This document shows, in pieces, positions 28,324 to 37,881 of a stretch of DNA of 64,000 nt. The first letter of the stretch is position 1. The number at the start of each line of letters is the position of its first letter. Made by a program: the position numbers and the translations under genes. The DNA lies in NCBI RefSeq assembly GCF_000143415.4, contig NW_003314342.1, positions 206,074-270,073 on the forward strand, read 5' to 3'. Source of the DNA: Selaginella moellendorffii. Its lineage: Eukaryota > Streptophyta > Lycopodiopsida > Selaginellales > Selaginellaceae. Below the pieces are notes generated by a model. The model was not told the origin of the DNA and made no database searches. It was given only the letters and a program-made list of their open reading frames with translations.

Positions 28324-30036
28324 TCAGAGCTGGAAAATTGTGGTGGTGGAGCTGATCGCGTTGTAGATGAGCGTCCCCGCTGTGGGAGTGAACTGCTTGG
28401 TCACCAGCTTGATGGCTTCCTGCGACGCAATCCCCCCGACGACAGCGCCAACGCAGTGGATCTCCCCGCCTCCAAACCGGCAAAACTCGTACACGAGCTC
28501 CTCCGAGACGCCACCGTCCAGTCCAATCTCGCCCGCCAGTTTGTGCGCAATCGCCCCGACCTTGGCCGCGTCCTCCTCCACCGTCTCGTCCGCCATAGCC
28601 CCCGGGAACCTCCCAAACTCTTCGGCGAATCTGTCCACCGCTCGAAACATGAGGTAGATCGCGTAGTTTGTGTTGTCTCCCTCGAACGGGAGATACTTCT
28701 GGAGCTTGGCCCCGACCTCTTTCAAGCCCAGCTCCTCCGCCAGCGAGCGGTACCTCAGCACCCTCAAGTTCCTCGAGTTCTTGCAAAAGTGCTTGATCGC
28801 GGCCCTGGAGATGGAGTCCGGATCTCTTCCCAGCTGCGAGAGGATGCTCCTTACGTGGGCTTCCACGGCCGAGACATCCGACTCGGCCTTGGCCTGGTAG
28901 CAGCGCTGGAGGAGGATGTAGTACTCGGTGAAAGAATGCATGTCCGGGATGGCACCGTCGAGTGGAAACTCTCCGCCACCCTCCGAGGCCACGAATCTCT
29001 TGAGCGCCGCCACGAGTATCCAAAAGTCCGAGGAGCTAGAGTCGACGTCGGCAGCGCCGTCTTCCAGGATGGCTTTCACTTCCGAGCTCAGCGATGGCGG
29101 AGACCAGACTTTGCTCGCCGCCGCCACCGCCTCCTTGTAGTTGTCCTCGTCCTGTGCCTGCTTCTTCGACGCCACCAGGGACTTAAACTCGGATCTCTCC
29201 TTGGTGGTCGACGGGAGAGCGCCGCCGTGCTTGCTCCTCCACTCCTCACACACCTTGAGAAGGATGATCGCGAAAGGGATGTGCTTGTGGACGAGAGAGT
29301 CCTCGGTCTCCAAGTTAAACTCTTCGACGAACGTGGTGAGCTCCGGCCATGGCCTGTGGAGCCGGAGATCGCTCACGGTGTTGTCGGGCTTGCTCTCGAT
29401 CACCGCGTGCTCGCGGAGGCTGATCCTCACGTACCCGGTCAGTCCATAGGATCGCGCGACGAGCAGCATCACGGAGAAGCGCCGGCAAACCTCGTCCAGG
29501 ATCACCAAGCTCCTGTCACGCATCTGGGTGGCGATCACGAGCGTGAACCTCGCGAAGAATCCCGGGTCGGAGTCAAGCAGAGACTCGGGCGAGGCGTCGA
29601 TGTGGTCGATCAACACCGAGTCGTTCATCTCCTGGAGCAATGCGGCCATGCTCTTGGCTCGCGGCTGGCCTAGATTCTCGGCGCTGAGGAGGAAATTGTT
29701 GCCAAGGTCGGATTCATGGACCAATCCCCCGTCCACGGCCGTGACATTGCCAATCCCTCCCAGGACGAGATTCTTGAGCGCCTCGCTGCCCGTGGCTCCG
29801 CAATTCAAGAGGCAGACGCTGGCTTGCTCCAGCGCGCCCTGCCCGTGCTCGCCCCAAATCCGGAGCTGCCGATCATACTTGTTGCTCCTCGTCGCCGCCG
29901 CCGCCGCCGCCTTCTTTTGCTCGTCGCCGCTGCCGCCATTGGCGTGCGCCATCAAACCTGGGCAGTGGCGAATCGCAGCAGCCCCGTCGCGCTCCTCCTT
30001 GCCCGCCGCTGCTGCCTCCTCCCGCTCGCGTTTCAT
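28324..30036 (-). CDS. AXR1: NEDD8-activating enzyme E1 regulatory subunit
   Basis: It forms the E1 heterodimer with the ECR1/UBA3 subunit, which activates RUB/NEDD8 for cullin modification and auxin signalling. 570 residues in one uninterrupted frame. After a 50-residue Ala/Lys-rich extension comes the ThiF-type domain: KYDRQLRIWGEHGQGALEQA (residues 53-72), LNCGATGSEALKNLVLGGIG, VDGGLVHESDLGNNFLL. The C-terminus has GGEIHCVGAVVGGIASQEAI and ends NAISSTTTIFQL, close to the family end. Like other AXR1 proteins it has no E1 catalytic cysteine region. Length fits AXR1 (about 540). The gene has no intron, although AXR1 genes of seed plants are split many times, and GC content is high. The ATG at 30036 is the first; Met-29 is an alternative. 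Only 122 bp separate it from the helicase gene upstream. Confidence 0.93.
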   Translation of the reverse strand: MKREREEAAAAGKEERDGAAAIRHCPGLMAHANGGSGDEQKKAAAAAATRSNKYDRQLRIWGEHGQGALEQASVCLLNCGATGSEALKNLVLGGIGNVTAVDGGLVHESDLGNNFLLSAENLGQPRAKSMAALLQEMNDSVLIDHIDASPESLLDSDPGFFARFTLVIATQMRDRSLVILDEVCRRFSVMLLVARSYGLTGYVRISLREHAVIESKPDNTVSDLRLHRPWPELTTFVEEFNLETEDSLVHKHIPFAIILLKVCEEWRSKHGGALPSTTKERSEFKSLVASKKQAQDEDNYKEAVAAASKVWSPPSLSSEVKAILEDGAADVDSSSSDFWILVAALKRFVASEGGGEFPLDGAIPDMHSFTEYYILLQRCYQAKAESDVSAVEAHVRSILSQLGRDPDSISRAAIKHFCKNSRNLRVLRYRSLAEELGLKEVGAKLQKYLPFEGDNTNYAIYLMFRAVDRFAEEFGRFPGAMADETVEEDAAKVGAIAHKLAGEIGLDGGVSEELVYEFCRFGGGEIHCVGAVVGGIASQEAIKLVTKQFTPTAGTLIYNAISSTTTIFQL

Positions 30037-30158
30037 GCCTGGAGCATCGGCGCAAACCCTAGCCTGTCCCCGGAAGAACCCTAAAATGGTAAAGCCCTAG
30101 TACGCATCACCTTTTCAGCTGGCAAAAATACGAAGTAAATTTCGCACCCTAAAATCTT

Positions 30159-31901
30159 TTACCTGCCTTTCAGCTGATCGTAGAAAGTAACTACCTCGGG
30201 GTGAACTCGGATCTTGAGGGGATCGAATCCCAGTAGCCGCAGTCCGTGCAAGCTCCGTACTCTAGAGAGCGCGACGTACACCATGCCGTACTCAAAGGTC
30301 CTGGAGAGGTCCGTCTCCACGCAGTCGAGCGTCATCCCCTGGCACTTGTGGACGCTCAAAGCCCACGCCAGGATCAATGGAAGCTGCAATCTCTTGGCCA
30401 CTTCCACCTCGCCTTCCATGACGCTCCACGCCTCCGGCCGGATGATCCACTCGCTAGAACCCGAGTGATTGAATCGCACCACCGGGAGTCCTCCGCCTGG
30501 CGAGATCCGGAGCTCGCTCTTCTCCGGGGCCGTGAAGCCCACCACGATCCCGCGAGCTCCATTCACGAGCCCCTGCTCGGTGCCGAGGTTCTTGATGAGC
30601 ATCACTTGGGCTCCGATCGCGAGCGTGATCTCGGCTTCCGCGCGGCTGCCGTTGAGCATCTGTGTTCTTCCCGAGTCCTTGGCGGAGAAGGTGACGGACT
30701 TTGACGATGGGTTGAGTGACCGGAGCTTCTGCTCGTTCTCGCGGTCGACGTCGGCTCGCCGGGGATAGAGTCGCGTCGGCTCGATGCCTGGAGCAGTGGA
30801 GATGCTTGTGCAAGACTTGAGCCTCGTCTCGGTGGCGAAAGAGCACTCGCCGCGGCGGATCTCGTTGAGCATCCCGACGAACTCCCGATCAGACTGGCGG
30901 AAAACCTGTGTCAGCTCCATCTGGAGATCGAAGCATTCCTTCCAGCACTTCGCGTTGAAGACGAACGACTTGGTCTCTCCGGGCTTTTGAACTGGCGGGA
31001 GCTGAAAGAAATCGCCGGTGACGATCAGCTGCAAGCCACCGAAACGCTCTTTGCTCCTCCTCACGGCTCGCCCCACAAAGTCCACCTTGTCGAAGAGCTC
31101 CGCGTCGATCATGCTTATCTCGTCAATCACCAGAGCCGCAGCGTTGAGCCATCTCTGTTTCTTCTCCTTGCTTCTCATCACCATGTCGACAAGCTGCTCC
31201 TTCTTCGAGAGCCCAATGCCCACTCCAGCGAAAGCGTGAAAGGTAGTACCACCGATCGCGCACGCAGCAATCCCGGTTGACGCTGTCACGTAAACTGCCG
31301 ATGGATGGTAGACAGTCCTCAAAACTTGGATGGCTCTCTCGAGAATATAGCTCTTTCCTGTTCCAGCCGAGCCCGTCACAAAGACCGATTGCCTGTTACA
31401 CACAGCCTCCAAGACCCTGAGCTGCTCGGGAGAAGGAGTAGCCTCTTTCGTCTCAAAGTTGCCATTTTTGTTGCCAGAAGAAGTTCCTTCGTCCGCGGTG
31501 CCCATCTTCACTGCCTTGCAAGGACCAAAACTTTCTTTCTCGGGACTTGGCCGCTTTCTAGTCTCCCTCCAGCCTTCACTCTCCAAGTTCCTCACAAGAG
31601 TATCTTCTTTCCGGACGAGCGGCGGCGCTGGAATGCTGGGCTGAGCTCTGACGGTGGAATGGATAACTTCATCGTCCGATTCCCCTAGAACGATCACTTC
31701 CGGCTTCGATTTGGACGACTCACGAATGGGGCTGCTCGTAATATCGATCACTTCCTGCTGGGATGGTGTAGGAACCAGCGTACTACCTGACATTCTCGCC
31801 TGTCGCCGCGCAAGCGCCAGGTCCCTCTGCCGTAGGGCTCGATTTCTCTGCTGTTCCGTCAATACCCTCGACTGATCGTCTTTCAGCATGATCACATCCA
31901 T
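30159..31901 (-). CDS. PIF1: PIF1-family DNA helicase
   Basis: 5'-3' DNA helicase of superfamily 1B, acting in nucleus or mitochondria on replication and telomeres. 580 residues in a single exon. Motifs in order: Walker A GSAGTGKS (177-184), Ia YVTASTGIAACAIGGTTFHA (204-223), Walker B VIDEISMID (258-266), III FGGLQLIVTGDFFQLPPV, then VMLIKNL, and the C-terminal LILAWALSVHKCQGMTLD and YGMVYVALSRVRSLHGLRLL. The first 155 residues are low-complexity and contain two hydrophobic-acidic stretches, EVIDITSS and EVIVLGESDDE, that look like SUMO-interaction motifs. Arg-rich early residues (RALRQRDLALARRQAR) could aid targeting. It lies head-to-tail upstream of AXR1 and divergent from the inhibitor-2 gene. 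Confidence 0.92.
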   Translation of the reverse strand: MDVIMLKDDQSRVLTEQQRNRALRQRDLALARRQARMSGSTLVPTPSQQEVIDITSSPIRESSKSKPEVIVLGESDDEVIHSTVRAQPSIPAPPLVRKEDTLVRNLESEGWRETRKRPSPEKESFGPCKAVKMGTADEGTSSGNKNGNFETKEATPSPEQLRVLEAVCNRQSVFVTGSAGTGKSYILERAIQVLRTVYHPSAVYVTASTGIAACAIGGTTFHAFAGVGIGLSKKEQLVDMVMRSKEKKQRWLNAAALVIDEISMIDAELFDKVDFVGRAVRRSKERFGGLQLIVTGDFFQLPPVQKPGETKSFVFNAKCWKECFDLQMELTQVFRQSDREFVGMLNEIRRGECSFATETRLKSCTSISTAPGIEPTRLYPRRADVDRENEQKLRSLNPSSKSVTFSAKDSGRTQMLNGSRAEAEITLAIGAQVMLIKNLGTEQGLVNGARGIVVGFTAPEKSELRISPGGGLPVVRFNHSGSSEWIIRPEAWSVMEGEVEVAKRLQLPLILAWALSVHKCQGMTLDCVETDLSRTFEYGMVYVALSRVRSLHGLRLLGFDPLKIRVHPEVVTFYDQLKGR

Positions 31902-32259
31902 CTCTCGGCCTGCAGGAAAGAGTCTCGTTACCTAGAGGAGAGCGCAAGAGAATTCAATGATCATACCTCGCTCCACAAGCCCCAAAACGAACCGAATGAA
32001 GAACCCTAAGTGGGAAGAGTAGTCAAAGCGCGAAACTTTCAAAATTTGGGCGCGAAATAGGCGGCTGAGATTTAAAAAAAGAGAGTAAATGCCGTCGAAT
32101 CCTAAAAGAATATGCTTCGGCGTCGTTTGGAGCAAGGGAGAGCTTTGGCGCATTCCATCGCGGCGCGACGAGCAACCACGATCCCTGATCGATCATCCTA
32201 GGAGGCGGCGCTAGGATCGGGAGTTAGGGTAGATTAGGGCCGGCATTTCTCCCGGAGGA
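31902..32259. promoter_or_regulatory. Divergent promoter region, helicase / inhibitor-2
   Basis: 358 bp between two divergent starts. No clear TATA box on either side, typical of housekeeping genes. Confidence 0.4.
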
Positions 32260-32868
32260 ATGAAGCGCGGCAACAGCCACAGCAGAGCGAGGTAAGATCG
32301 ATCAATCGATCGATCGATCGCGAGAGCGCATTTCTTCGTTGCTAATCTCTTTGCTCGTGATCGTTTCCCAGTTTCAGAGTAGCGTGGGACGAGAACAATC
32401 TCGACTATCTGGAGACGCACAAGACGCCCAAGCAGAAAATCGACGAGCCAAAGACGCCATTCCACGCGCCTGGTACGTCGAGATCTGGCCTTTTGCTCGC
32501 GATCCACCGAAATATTTCCCCCTCTTCAGAGAAATCTTTCTTCTTGGCTTGGCGCAGGAGATTTGTCGCCGATTCCCGACGACTCCAAGACGTCCGTGGA
32601 TCCCAATGTCCTCCGCCACGCTCTCGAGAACGTCGCCTCCTCCAGCAGCGATCACGGATCTAGCAGCAGTGCTAGCAACGGGAAATCGAGGCGCAAGAGT
32701 TTTGAGGATGTCCGGCGCGAGCACTACTCCGAGTTTAAGACGTCCAAGATGCTACTCCAGAATGTGAAGGATGAGGAGGATTTGGATCTGGACAGGAACC
32801 AATTGGCCGGCGGTGTTAGCGGGATTAGAATCGAGGAGAATAGCCAGGGATCATCCAAGTCGAGCTGA
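32260..32868 (+). CDS. Protein phosphatase 1 inhibitor-2 homologue
   Basis: Inhibitor-2 binds and restrains type-one protein phosphatase. Three exons (32260-32291, 32372-32472, 32558-32868) give 147 residues. Conserved blocks: VAWDENNLDYLETHKTPKQK, IDEPKTPFHAPG with the phospho-Thr site context, LSPIPDD, LRHALENVASSS, then RRKSFEDVRREHYSEF, which matches the family block that ends HYNE in animals. The C-terminus is short and acidic. Introns of 80 and 85 bp are GT-AG. The first intron contains a (ATCG)n run just after the donor. Length is typical of plant inhibitor-2. Confidence 0.88.
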
Positions 32869-32971
32869 GAAGAGCAAGCGATCTTTTCTTCTCTTTCTCT
32901 CTGGGAAGAACACACAGGGACAGGGAAGGATCCTCTCATCGGTTTTTTTGCCTCTCTTCTTTCTCTACATC

Positions 32972-33105
32972 ATTGGGTGGCCGGGGACCTGGCCATTTCA
33001 TTGTTTGGCCGGGCAGGGGATTGGGCCACGTGTCCTATGCCGGAGACGTGGCAGTTTGATTAGTTTGGCCGGACAGGGGGGGTTGGGCCACGTGGCAAAA
33101 CCCTA
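32972..33105 (+). repeat. GC-rich direct repeats with CACGTG boxes
   Basis: Two to three imperfect copies of a unit containing TTTGGCCGG, CAGGGG and TTGGGCCACGTG lie between inhibitor-2 and frataxin. Each full copy carries a G-box (CACGTG) and they sit 20-120 bp before the frataxin ATG. They could act as its promoter elements; this is inference. Confidence 0.5.
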
Positions 33106-33115
33106 TTTCTAAGCG

Positions 33116-33908
33116 ATGGTGAAGCTAGCAGCCCGTGTGATTTCTTCGCTGTTCTCGCGGGCTACTAGTGGGAGATGGAGGCTCAGTGCAAGTGTTGGGC
33201 GCTACTATCTCATGGGGAGGACGAGTCGGGGCTGGAATTCCACCGGGAGCTCTCGCTTGGCGGAGGCGAGAGGATTTCACTCGGCCGGGGCATGGTATGG
33301 AGCTCAAGAGGGCTCGAATGGCACTGCCACAGTCGACTATAGGTATGTAAGAACTCATCTATGATTCGATTTGCTGATTTCTTTCCTTCGTTCCAGCTCT
33401 CAATTGCCCGAGAAAGAGTTCCACAGTGTTGCAAACGAGACGCTCCACCGTTTGCAAGAGAAGATCGACGTAAGTGTGAGAATGCGAGCGGTGGAAAGAT
33501 CCATTCTAACTTTGTGTTGGGCGAACAGGAATACGGGGAGAAGCTCGCGATTGATGGCTTCGACACTGACTTCGCTGTAAGCTAAGCCGCTGCCTTGATC
33601 TTCTTTTCCTCCTAGCGCTGTGGTTCTTCTTTCCAGGAGGGAGTTCTCACTGTTCGTCTGGGTGATCTGGGAACTTATGTTATCAACAAGCAAACTCCAA
33701 ACCGGCAAATCTGGCTCTCATCTCCTGTGAGGTATGATCTTCCACTCGCATTTTTCGATCGATCTCATGGTTTTGGAACAGTGGCCCGGCGAGATTCGAC
33801 TGGCAGGATTCACAGTGGGTCTATCGACGCACGAAAGTGGAGCTCCAAAGCTTGCTAGAAAAGGAATTGAGTGAACTCTTGGGACACTCCATCGATCTGG
33901 GAGAATGA
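33116..33908 (+). CDS. FH: Frataxin, mitochondrial
   Basis: Mitochondrial iron-binding regulator of cysteine desulfurase in Fe-S cluster assembly. Five exons (33116-33342, 33397-33469, 33529-33576, 33637-33731, 33782-33908) give 189 residues. The first 75 residues are Arg/Ser-rich with almost no acidic residues until near the end, consistent with a transit peptide. The frataxin domain follows: [20 protein letters not shown], then the acidic ridge [20 protein letters not shown], then [27 protein letters not shown] and [10 protein letters not shown]. All introns are 50-60 bp, GT-AG and join in frame. Length matches plant frataxins. Confidence 0.94.
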
Positions 33909-34179
33909 AAAGCTCCTTTAAGCCCTAACCCTAAAACCAGAGAGAGAAAGGTAACGGATAGTAGAAACCAGGTAACTGTTACTACGTTTGCGATTTGTCC
34001 GCCGGTAGGTTCTGGCGAGAGTGCACTGGGCAATAGCCTTATCCGCCGGTCCATTCAATGAGGAAGAGAATGTGGCTATGGCGATATTTGAGCTCCATTT
34101 GGCGGTGTCGCGGAGCTAGGGTTTTGTGCGGCAGCGAGGCTGGACGGATCGAGCGCTCGAAATCTTCAATCGACTGAGC

Positions 34180-34209
34180 ATGCAGCGCGCTTTGATCTGG
34201 TATGGATGA
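34180..34209 (+). promoter_or_regulatory. Possible upstream ORF overlapping the next start codon
   Basis: An ATG at 34180 opens a nine-codon frame whose stop lies at 34207-34209, overlapping the main ATG at 34202 in another frame. If transcribed it would reduce initiation at the main start. No transcript evidence is available. Confidence 0.3.
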
Positions 34210-37200
34210 TGCCGGAGCTCCGGATTCCTCTTGCATTGTAGATCGCGAGCAGGGAGGAATCGGTCAAGAGAATGGCGCGGCGGCAATGCAGGAGGAGCGA
34301 TCGGGCGGCGAACCAGCTACCGATGTTCCAGAGCTTCCAGAGATCGTCTTGACCAAGGCGCTGTGGCGGCAGATTAGGAGCTTGCAAGAGACCGAGAAAG
34401 AGGTACAAGAGAGGCTAGAGAGGCAGAGGGTCCAGCAGCTGGTCGACAAGGTAGAAGACGAGGTGGAGTATGAGGGAATTCTGGACGATGTGTGCTCGAG
34501 GATTAGAGCCGAGGAGGAGGCCATGGAGGTGGAGCGACGAGAGCGTGAGTGGGAGCTCGAGCGTAGAGAGGAAGAACTGGAAGAACAGGTGGAAGTGTTG
34601 AAGGATAGAGTTAAGAGATTGGAGGAAGAGCTTAGAATGGCACAGCTTGAAAGTACGCCGGCCGACGTGATGCAGAAGATGCTCTACGAGGGGGATGGAA
34701 ATCAAGCTCTGATGATCGAGAATGTGGTGCCGAAAGATATCGAAGTGCTCGATGGTGGTGGTGGTGGTGATGGCGATGGTGGTGACAAGCCGCTGCCAAA
34801 TCCCACCCACGACATCCTCGTCGCGTTTGAGGACATGCTCAAGGAGGCGGACGAGCGGCACGATCGAGAGAAGAAAGCTATGGAAGATACCATTCTCGAG
34901 AAAGAGAAGACCGAGAGAAAGTTTCGGCACGAGCGGTATGAATGGCGTGCTCGTCTCAAGCAGATGGAGAGCCAGATGCTGGCGATGGAGAAAGAGATTG
35001 GACGCGCTTCCGGACTGCTGAAGGAAAGAGATTCTGTCGTGGCGATGGAGAAGGAGCGGAGACTGGCCGCGGAGGAAGCGGCTGCAAAGTTTTCTAGTCT
35101 GCTCAAGGATGAAAGGTTGGCGCACAAATTTGCGACGGTAAAGCTCAAGAAGGTCGAGAGTTTTTTCAACAAGCTGAAGGACAGGATAGCGAGAGAGAAA
35201 GCTGGGAATGCCAGCAGTGCCTTCCTCACGGAACTTGAGAAAGAAGTTGGGAGGCTCTCGTCGATTTTCAGCGTGAAAAAAGACTTGCACAAGGCGATGG
35301 AAGGCGAGCAGTTTGAAGCGTTGAAGAAGCAGCGTGACGCAGCCGTGGCCGAGAGAGACAAGCTCGAAGAGAAACTTAACCGGTTGCTAAAGAGGTCTAG
35401 GGATCGAGAGGCAGAAATCGATGCGATGTGGCTTGAACGGGAGAAGTTACTTATCGAGAAGGTGACTTCACTGGAAGAGAGGACGGAACGGTATGAAGAG
35501 GATATTGCGTCGGAGAAAAGATCGCGGAGACAAAATGCCGGAGAGCACCGGAAGGATTGGGATAACGAAAAGAGTGCGCTGGAGGAAGCCGTTCGGGATA
35601 GAGAAAATGCTCTAAAAGCACAGAGAGAGGAGACTCAACGTCTTATAGAAGAGAAGGACCGAGAGCTTCATACGCTTAAAACGGTGCACCAACAGCTGCT
35701 GCGCGACCTTGCTCTGTATAAGAAGCACACGAAGCAGGACCTTGAAGAACGAACCGACTCTTCTCAGGATACCAGGCCGGAACAAAGTGTCGACCAAAGT
35801 GGCGATACAATGGCTGTGGACCTTGAGAGACATTCAGAAGGAGCTTCAAACAGATCGGACAGCGTGGGAACAGAGAAGGCGAGTTCCGAAAGAAGCGAGC
35901 TGGAAGAGAAAGTTATTGACACACTATCGCTGGTGGAGGAGCTGAAAAGCAAAATGAACGAGAAGGAAAGCCAAATGCAGTGGGAAAGAAAGCAAATGGA
36001 GACCATCGTAACCAACAGGACTGCTGAAGCCGAAAGCCTGAGGAGACAGCTCGAGTCAAAGGAGCTTGAGATGGAAACTCGGGTCGACAAATTCCGGAGC
36101 GAAATGCAGCTTATGGAACGGGAGCTTGAGAAGGAAAGACTGGAGAGAGAAAGTGTCCTTGCATCGAAGGGGAAGCTAGTGGCAGAGGTGCAGAAGAGAG
36201 TGAACGAGATGGTGCAAGAGCTGTCAAGTTTGAGGTTGGAGTTGCGCAAGAAAACGGAGGAGCTTGATTGCTTGAAAAGAGAGAAAAGGATGGAAGAAGC
36301 TCGCATTTCGAAGGTGCTTGTGGTCCAGAAAGAGCTCGAAGACGAAGTCTCAAGGTTGCAGCACGAGAACGCGGAGCTAAGTTTTGCAGTAGCAGCTCCA
36401 GAGAACGGCATGGACAGTGAACGAACAGGAGACACAAGCAGCAGTTCCGGTGACAAGAGACACGAAGAGTGGCAATTTGCTCTGGAGAAGGTTGCCGTAT
36501 TCGACAAGCAGATTAGCGAGGCAATGCTTGCGATACAAAACCTGCGGGAAGAGCTGTGCGTGAAGGAGGCTGAGCTACAAAAGGCCAGGAGTGAACCCGA
36601 ACTGGAGCTAGAAAGACGGGAAGAAGCGTGGACGCAAGAACGAGAACGCCAAGAGGCAATGTACGCACAGAAGGTGGAAACTTGGAGGAGAACGGAGCAG
36701 AAAATTCTGGCCGAGAAGACGGAGCTGCTAAAGGTGCTAGAGACGGAGCGCTCTGAGAGCTCCGATGCGATCGCGCTCTTAAACGGGACCATCAGAGAAC
36801 TGCAGTGGACTTTGATGAGGAAAGCTCCGGGCGAGAGCGTGGATCACTTGTTCAAGAGCACGCCAAAAGGTGAAATGGTTAAAGTTCACGCTTCTCACTT
36901 GAACGAGGTGGATCAGTACATATATGAGCTGAAAGGCAAGGTGGTGGAGCTGGAGAGATCGAAAGTGAAGAAGCCAACGAGAGAGGAAGAGCTGGACGAA
37001 GCCTTGCTTCATGTGGAGAAGGAGATGCTGAGCGTTTCTCCGGATAGGAGGTCTAGGCTGATCAAATATGGTTCTCCGCCGTCAGTGCGACCGCGAGCAG
37101 TCGAGAGAAGCCTCACGAGCTTGATGCTCCAACCGGGAACTTCGAGTGATCGATCATGGAATCCTCTAAGGTACTCGAAACTTTTTTCTTTCTGTTTTCT

Positions 37201-37726
37201 ATTCTCACTGTTGGAGATTTTAGCTGCGTGTCCAGGGATAACACGATCGAGGACCGATGGACTCATGAATTGCCGGCTCCGGAAGCTCTTTCTCTGGCAG
37301 TACCACCGCGGCAGCAGAAAAAATGGATAGTTGACACTTCCTGGCTCGATCAAGTGCGAAAGGTACACAAACTTTGGCAGCACTTCATGCGAAGCTTACA
37401 TACTCTTGACAGGAGCACTCGTTTCTAACACAACAGCTTGCTTTAGAGCGTCAGAGACTCGCAGCTCTTGGCCAGGTGATTGAATTGACGCTCGTAGATT
37501 TTGATGCTAGCTGCAACGATGCTCGTCTACACAGGTCGAAGCTGAGAATCACTGGATGGAGGCGATGATGCTGAGAGCCTTGGAGCAAAAGAAAGAATGC
37601 GAGCACAAGCTTTCACAGCTTCAAGACAAGGTCAGTGCAGTGAGATCTTAGATTTCCAAGCTCAAGGAGCTTTGTCTGCGTTGGTTCTTCCAGATTTCTC
37701 CTTGGAGCCAGAAAAGAGCGAGCTAG
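34202..37726 (+). CDS. Long coiled-coil protein, family not recognised
   Basis: Five exons (34202-37170, 37236-37362, 37413-37475, 37535-37630, 37694-37726) give about 1095 residues. From roughly residue 55 to 960 the sequence is almost continuous charged heptad repeat rich in Glu, Lys, Arg and Leu, broken by a Gly/Asp run (DGGGGGDGDGGD, about residue 184) and by a Ser/Asp-rich hinge near residue 520. The C-terminal 140 residues are less helical and include RRSRLIKYGSPPSVRPRA and WIVDTSWLDQVRK, then a short second coil and a Ser/Lys-rich end. There is no transmembrane segment, motor or kinase domain. It looks like a cytoskeletal or nuclear-matrix scaffold, but low complexity makes homology calls unsafe. 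Confidence 0.75.
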
Positions 37727-37881
37727 AATCTCTGGGAAGGTCGAGGAATTTTTTTCTTCCTTTAAATGCGTAGAATATTCTCTCTTCCTTACGTGGCTTC
37801 CAAGTTTTAGGGTTTATGGCGTTAGGGTGTGGTGCTACACGAGCTCCGTGATCGACACCGCGACTCTAGGTCGCATTGACG

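Noticed and set aside
28237-29673. 478-codon plus-strand frame opposite AXR1
   Set aside because: It is antisense to a clear AXR1 coding region; high GC gives long spurious frames on the other strand.
34415-36792. Long minus-strand frames (291, 219 and 342 codons) opposite the coiled-coil gene
   Set aside because: Ser/Leu/Phe-rich antisense of Glu/Lys/Arg codons; no domain and no start context.
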